Below, in pieces: positions 61,217 to 64,000 of a stretch of DNA of 64,000 nucleotides; within the stretch, counting starts at the first letter, position 1, and every line of letters starts with the position of its first letter. Origin of the DNA: Panulirus ornatus (Eukaryota; Arthropoda; Malacostraca; Decapoda; Palinuridae); contig NC_092271.1 in the NCBI RefSeq assembly GCF_036320965.1, forward strand, positions 19,299,529 to 19,363,528. The letters are read 5' to 3'. Made by a program: the position numbers and the translations under genes. The notes below the pieces were generated by a model. The model was not told where the DNA came from and made no database searches. It saw only the letters and a list, made by a program, of their open reading frames with translations.

Positions 61217-61375
61217 GTCAGTGCGACGCTCGGAGCTTACTCTCCAGGAGACAACTGTCCACAGAACGTGGTCCTGGGGTTAGGTTTATGTATCTAGTGT
61301 TCCAGTTGGGGTAAAGCACCACTGTTAAGGCCACCATTTACTTACGCCTCGTCTCCACAACGGAGTCTCTAGCTA

Positions 61376-61378
<3 letters not shown>

Positions 61379-61455
<77 letters not shown>
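61379..61455. repeat. (TG)n microsatellite after exon 7
   Basis: About 38 TG units, complementary to the AC tract before exon 7. Confidence 0.97.
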
Positions 61456-61456
<1 letters not shown>

Positions 61457-61559
61457 TTTTCAAAATCTGGCCAGACACAATTTCAGCACATGATATACTT
61501 AACACCTTACATCAGTATGTTGGTTTAAATCCCTGATCCTCTCACAGCCAGACTCTTAT

Positions 61560-61659
<100 letters not shown>

Positions 61660-61742
61660 CGATCCGTGTTATTATACTCACAATGGAACACCCGCTTGCT
61701 GAAGTGACAATGACATGTGTTTGTGTGTGTCTTGTGGGTCAG

Positions 61743-61883
61743 GGAGGCGGGCGGTCGAGTTCAGGACAAGTGTGAGCGAGCCCTTGAGCGACTCCACCCA
61801 CCCTGTGCCCAGCGGACCGAGACCCTCCCCGTCACCCAATGCCACCACCTGGGCCACGACTGTCGCACCGACCACGTCTGCAG
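61743..61883 (+). CDS. Gfrl: Gfrl-like exon 8: end of D3 and start of D4
   Basis: 141 bp, 47 codons, phase 2-2. The acceptor is TGTGGGTCAG; a later TTCAG was rejected because it breaks the frame. The donor is GCAG/GTAAGT. The first part (VQDKCERALERLHPPCAQ) supplies the last two cysteines of D3. The second part opens D4 with three cysteines, VTQCHHLGHDC and TDHVC. The exon therefore straddles a domain boundary, unlike exons 2 and 4, which end at one. A 90-bp GA tract lies about 85 bp upstream of the acceptor. Confidence 0.92.
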
Positions 61884-61889
61884 GTAAGT

Positions 61890-62985
61890 CCAGAATAGCG
61901 CAGGTCCTAACGCAGTGGTAGGACTTCAAGGGAGTGCCAAGACCAAACATAGGGACAGATCTTCAGGGTAGTGCGAAGACTTAACGCAAAAATAGGTCTT
62001 TAGGGTTGTACGAAGGCCTCAGATAAGGGGAGGGTTTTACATAAATACGAAGGCTTTATATAAGCCTAAGACTTCGGGAGGAGTGCCAGAGTTGCGTCGT
62101 GGTAGTCCAAGTGTAGCATCAAGGAGTACCCTAGGGTAATACCTGGGTCCTACATAGTTCCAGGCCTATGTTATGGCAGATCCAATCTGGTGCCAAGAAC
62201 CTCGGATAGACTCATGGTCTTCAAATATTACCATTAGCGCCCTGTACAGCGTCAGGGTTGCGTCCTGGTCATCCGAAGGCAGGATCAGGGTTGTGTCCTG
62301 GTCATCCGAAGGCAGGATCAGGGTTGTGTCAAGGACTTCACATAAGGGCAGGGGCTTAGGCTTACCTCTAACGTCTTACGAAGTATGAAGATCAAACTAG
62401 GTCAGGTACAAGGGGATGCTAAGCCCTCAGTAATATATACAATACAGAGATTATAACCACTCACTTAATTGGTAATACAGACAAGCGTATATCTACTGCA
62501 GACCAAGCTGCTACTGAGCATGTTACAAGGAGACGTAACAAATCAATTCTCAAGAAAAAAAATTTCAAGCTTCATCGATCATCTCACGAACCATTAAGCC
62601 ATTATCTTAATCAGTCATCTGATCAATCGATTCATCTTTCTTATAACTTGATCAAGCAATTAATCTGATAACACATTTGGCTGTCTACATCCACACGGAA
62701 AACTTGGCATTAATGTACCCAATTATCCCCTACCAGACATCTAATCACACTTCTAAGGTACCAAAGAAATTTCTTATTTAACCAAACACTGAAGAAACGT
62801 CTCACCTCTCACTTTCCCATTTCTCCTCCTCCATATCCCTTCCCTCTCCCTCCTTCGCTCTCTCTATCCACTCACACACTTATCTTATTCTCTCACTTCT
62901 TTCATCGTCTTTCATTCGTGATCCTTTTCAACGCCTGTAGCTCTCCCTATATCATAGTCTCTCTATTTCTCTCCCGCGCCTCTCA
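61890..62985. other. Intron 8 sequence with a 33-bp repeat
   Basis: 62240-62335 holds two to three copies of TCCTGGTCATCCGAAGGCAG. The rest is AT-rich then CT-rich. No exon seen. Confidence 0.6.
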
Positions 62986-63193
62986 CTGCTCTCCCTACTG
63001 CAGGTACCGCATGGAGCAGCACCCTCACTGCTCCTCCTCCCTCACCGCCTGAAGCAGTATTCTCACTCTCCCTATTTTAAGTGCCAACTGGAGCAGTACT
63101 CTCACTGCTCTTTCTCCCCTACTTTTCCTCCGGCAGATATCACCTAGAGCAGCCCCTCTCATTGCTCCTCTTCCCTCACTCTCCCTCCGGCAG
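62985..63193. repeat. Tandem copies of the exon 9 acceptor region
   Basis: CAG/GTACCGCATGGAGCAG at 63001, a degraded copy near 63080 (TGCCAACTGGAGCAG), CAG/ATATCACCTAGAGCAG at 63134, and the true CAG/GTACCGCCTGGAGAAG at 63191. Each is preceded by CTCACTGCTC-type pyrimidine sequence. Confidence 0.9.
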
Positions 63194-63399
63194 GTACCGC
63201 CTGGAGAAGTACGAGGTGGGTTGCGCACCTGACCTGCTGACGGGGGCGTGTGTGGGGTCCACCTCGTCGTGCAGGGTGGGCGTGGTGGGGGTGCTGGGGA
63301 CGCGCCTCCACACCGACTGCCAGTGCCAGGGGGAGGCTCTGCAGGAGGCCAACAACTGCCTGGCGTGGAAGCGTCTCCTGTGGGGGAACCCCTGTGTAG
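63194..63399 (+). CDS. Gfrl: Gfrl-like exon 9: remainder of D4
   Basis: 206 bp, phase 2 to phase 1. The acceptor is CTCCGGCAG and the donor GTAG/GTACGA. It encodes seven cysteines: YEVGCAPDLLTGACVG, TSSCRVGVVG, TDCQCQGEA, NNCLAWKRLLWGNPCV. With three from exon 8 these make ten for D4. The NPCV ending matches D2. The donor is good and phase 1, so at least one more exon is expected downstream for the C-terminal tail or membrane anchor. Upstream, 62985-63193 holds imperfect copies of this acceptor and exon start; one at 63136 could add 19 residues in frame. Confidence 0.92.
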
Positions 63400-64000
63400 G
63401 TACGACCCAGTGACATTTCCACAGTTGTGGTTATCATAAGACAGTAAATAGTAGTGGATCTGTTATCTGCCTGTTGAGTTACACCCCCAACATACACCAG
63501 TGTGGAGAGTGGAGCGGGAGGTGTAGCGGTGTTCCGTCAAAGCGAACAACGTCCGCCCTGCCTTCGCGTCCAAGCTCCCTAGGGCGTGGAGGAACTGTGT
63601 GGGGTTTGATACAGTACTCTGAGCACCCAACCCCAGACCAAACTCTAACCCCTTCCTTTACTCCTTGCTCGACAACAAGTGGTTGACTTTTGGAGGGGCT
63701 TTAGACCTGACAACTACCAAGGATCATGAAGGCCGTCAAAATCCTACCAGCCAAACGATGTTTCACCAACTTCCTCAGGTTTCTAGGATTATCCTCAGGC
63801 CACATGCTCGCCCAACTGAGTATATGGCCCATGTCTGCTATATGTGTAATGTCTGTATCTAATACTCATCCCTCTTTCCATGGCCCTCCTACTCCTGTAC
63901 GTAATATATTTGCTCTTTATATCTCCAGGCTCTACCTGTAGCTAAATCAATAAACCATTCATTATCAATATCATTCTATTTACATTCACACACACACACA
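63400..64000. other. Sequence after exon 9; no firm exon
   Basis: Two acceptor-like sites keep the right phase: ATCCTCAG before 63799 (47-residue tail, stop at 63938) and TATCTCCAG before 63929 (5-residue tail, stop at 63943). An AATAAA lies at 63949-63954. Neither tail looks like a GPI signal or membrane segment, so I do not call them. Confidence 0.45.

Noticed and set aside
61743..61765. Alternative exon 8 start after TTCAG at about 61764
   Set aside because: It would need phase 0, whereas exon 7 ends in phase 2; the 61742 acceptor fits.

Overview
This is eukaryotic nuclear DNA, most likely from a decapod crustacean. The basis is the texture (dozens of long TC/GA, TG/AC and TA microsatellites and many minisatellites in about 64 kb), decayed non-LTR retrotransposons, and dispersed repeats with cores such as GTTAGCGAGGTAGCG that I associate with decapod sequence. 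The species is an inference. There are no bacterial-style operons, no CRISPR array, and no rRNA or intact tRNA.

The one gene I can support is on the + strand: nine exons spread from about 16.15 kb to 63.4 kb, all with GT-AG borders and compatible phases. Joined in order they encode about 446 residues with 40 cysteines arranged as four ten-cysteine GDNF-receptor (GDNF/GAS1) domains. D1 is exons 1-2, D2 exons 3-4, a cysteine-free linker exon 5, D3 exons 6-8, and D4 exons 8-9. This is a GDNF-family receptor alpha-like co-receptor, comparable to insect Gfrl. Exon numbers are relative to this window: the start codon and the C-terminal anchor region are not identified. Introns are large (19.3, 7.1 and 14.5 kb), then short after 57.5 kb.

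Region by region: 1-2.3 kb, decayed LINE on the - strand; 2.3-14 kb, a dense run of unrelated minisatellites plus SINE and LINE scraps; 16.15-16.28 kb, exon 1; 16.3-35.6 kb, intron 1 with microsatellites, LINE/SINE remnants and minisatellites; 35.6 kb, exon 2; 42.9 kb, exon 3, flanked by complementary TC and GA tracts; 43-57.5 kb, intron 3 with LINE fragments and a 3.4-kb array of a 22-bp unit (153 copies); 57.5-63.4 kb, exons 4-9.

The most unusual features are repeats at splice sites. The exon 4 donor is tandemly duplicated into the intron. The exon 9 acceptor has upstream copies, one of which would add 19 in-frame residues. Exons 3 and 7 sit between complementary microsatellites. A dispersed 21-bp minisatellite family repeatedly occurs as forward-then-reverse foldback arrays. 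Most long open frames in the window are artefacts of tandem repeats.
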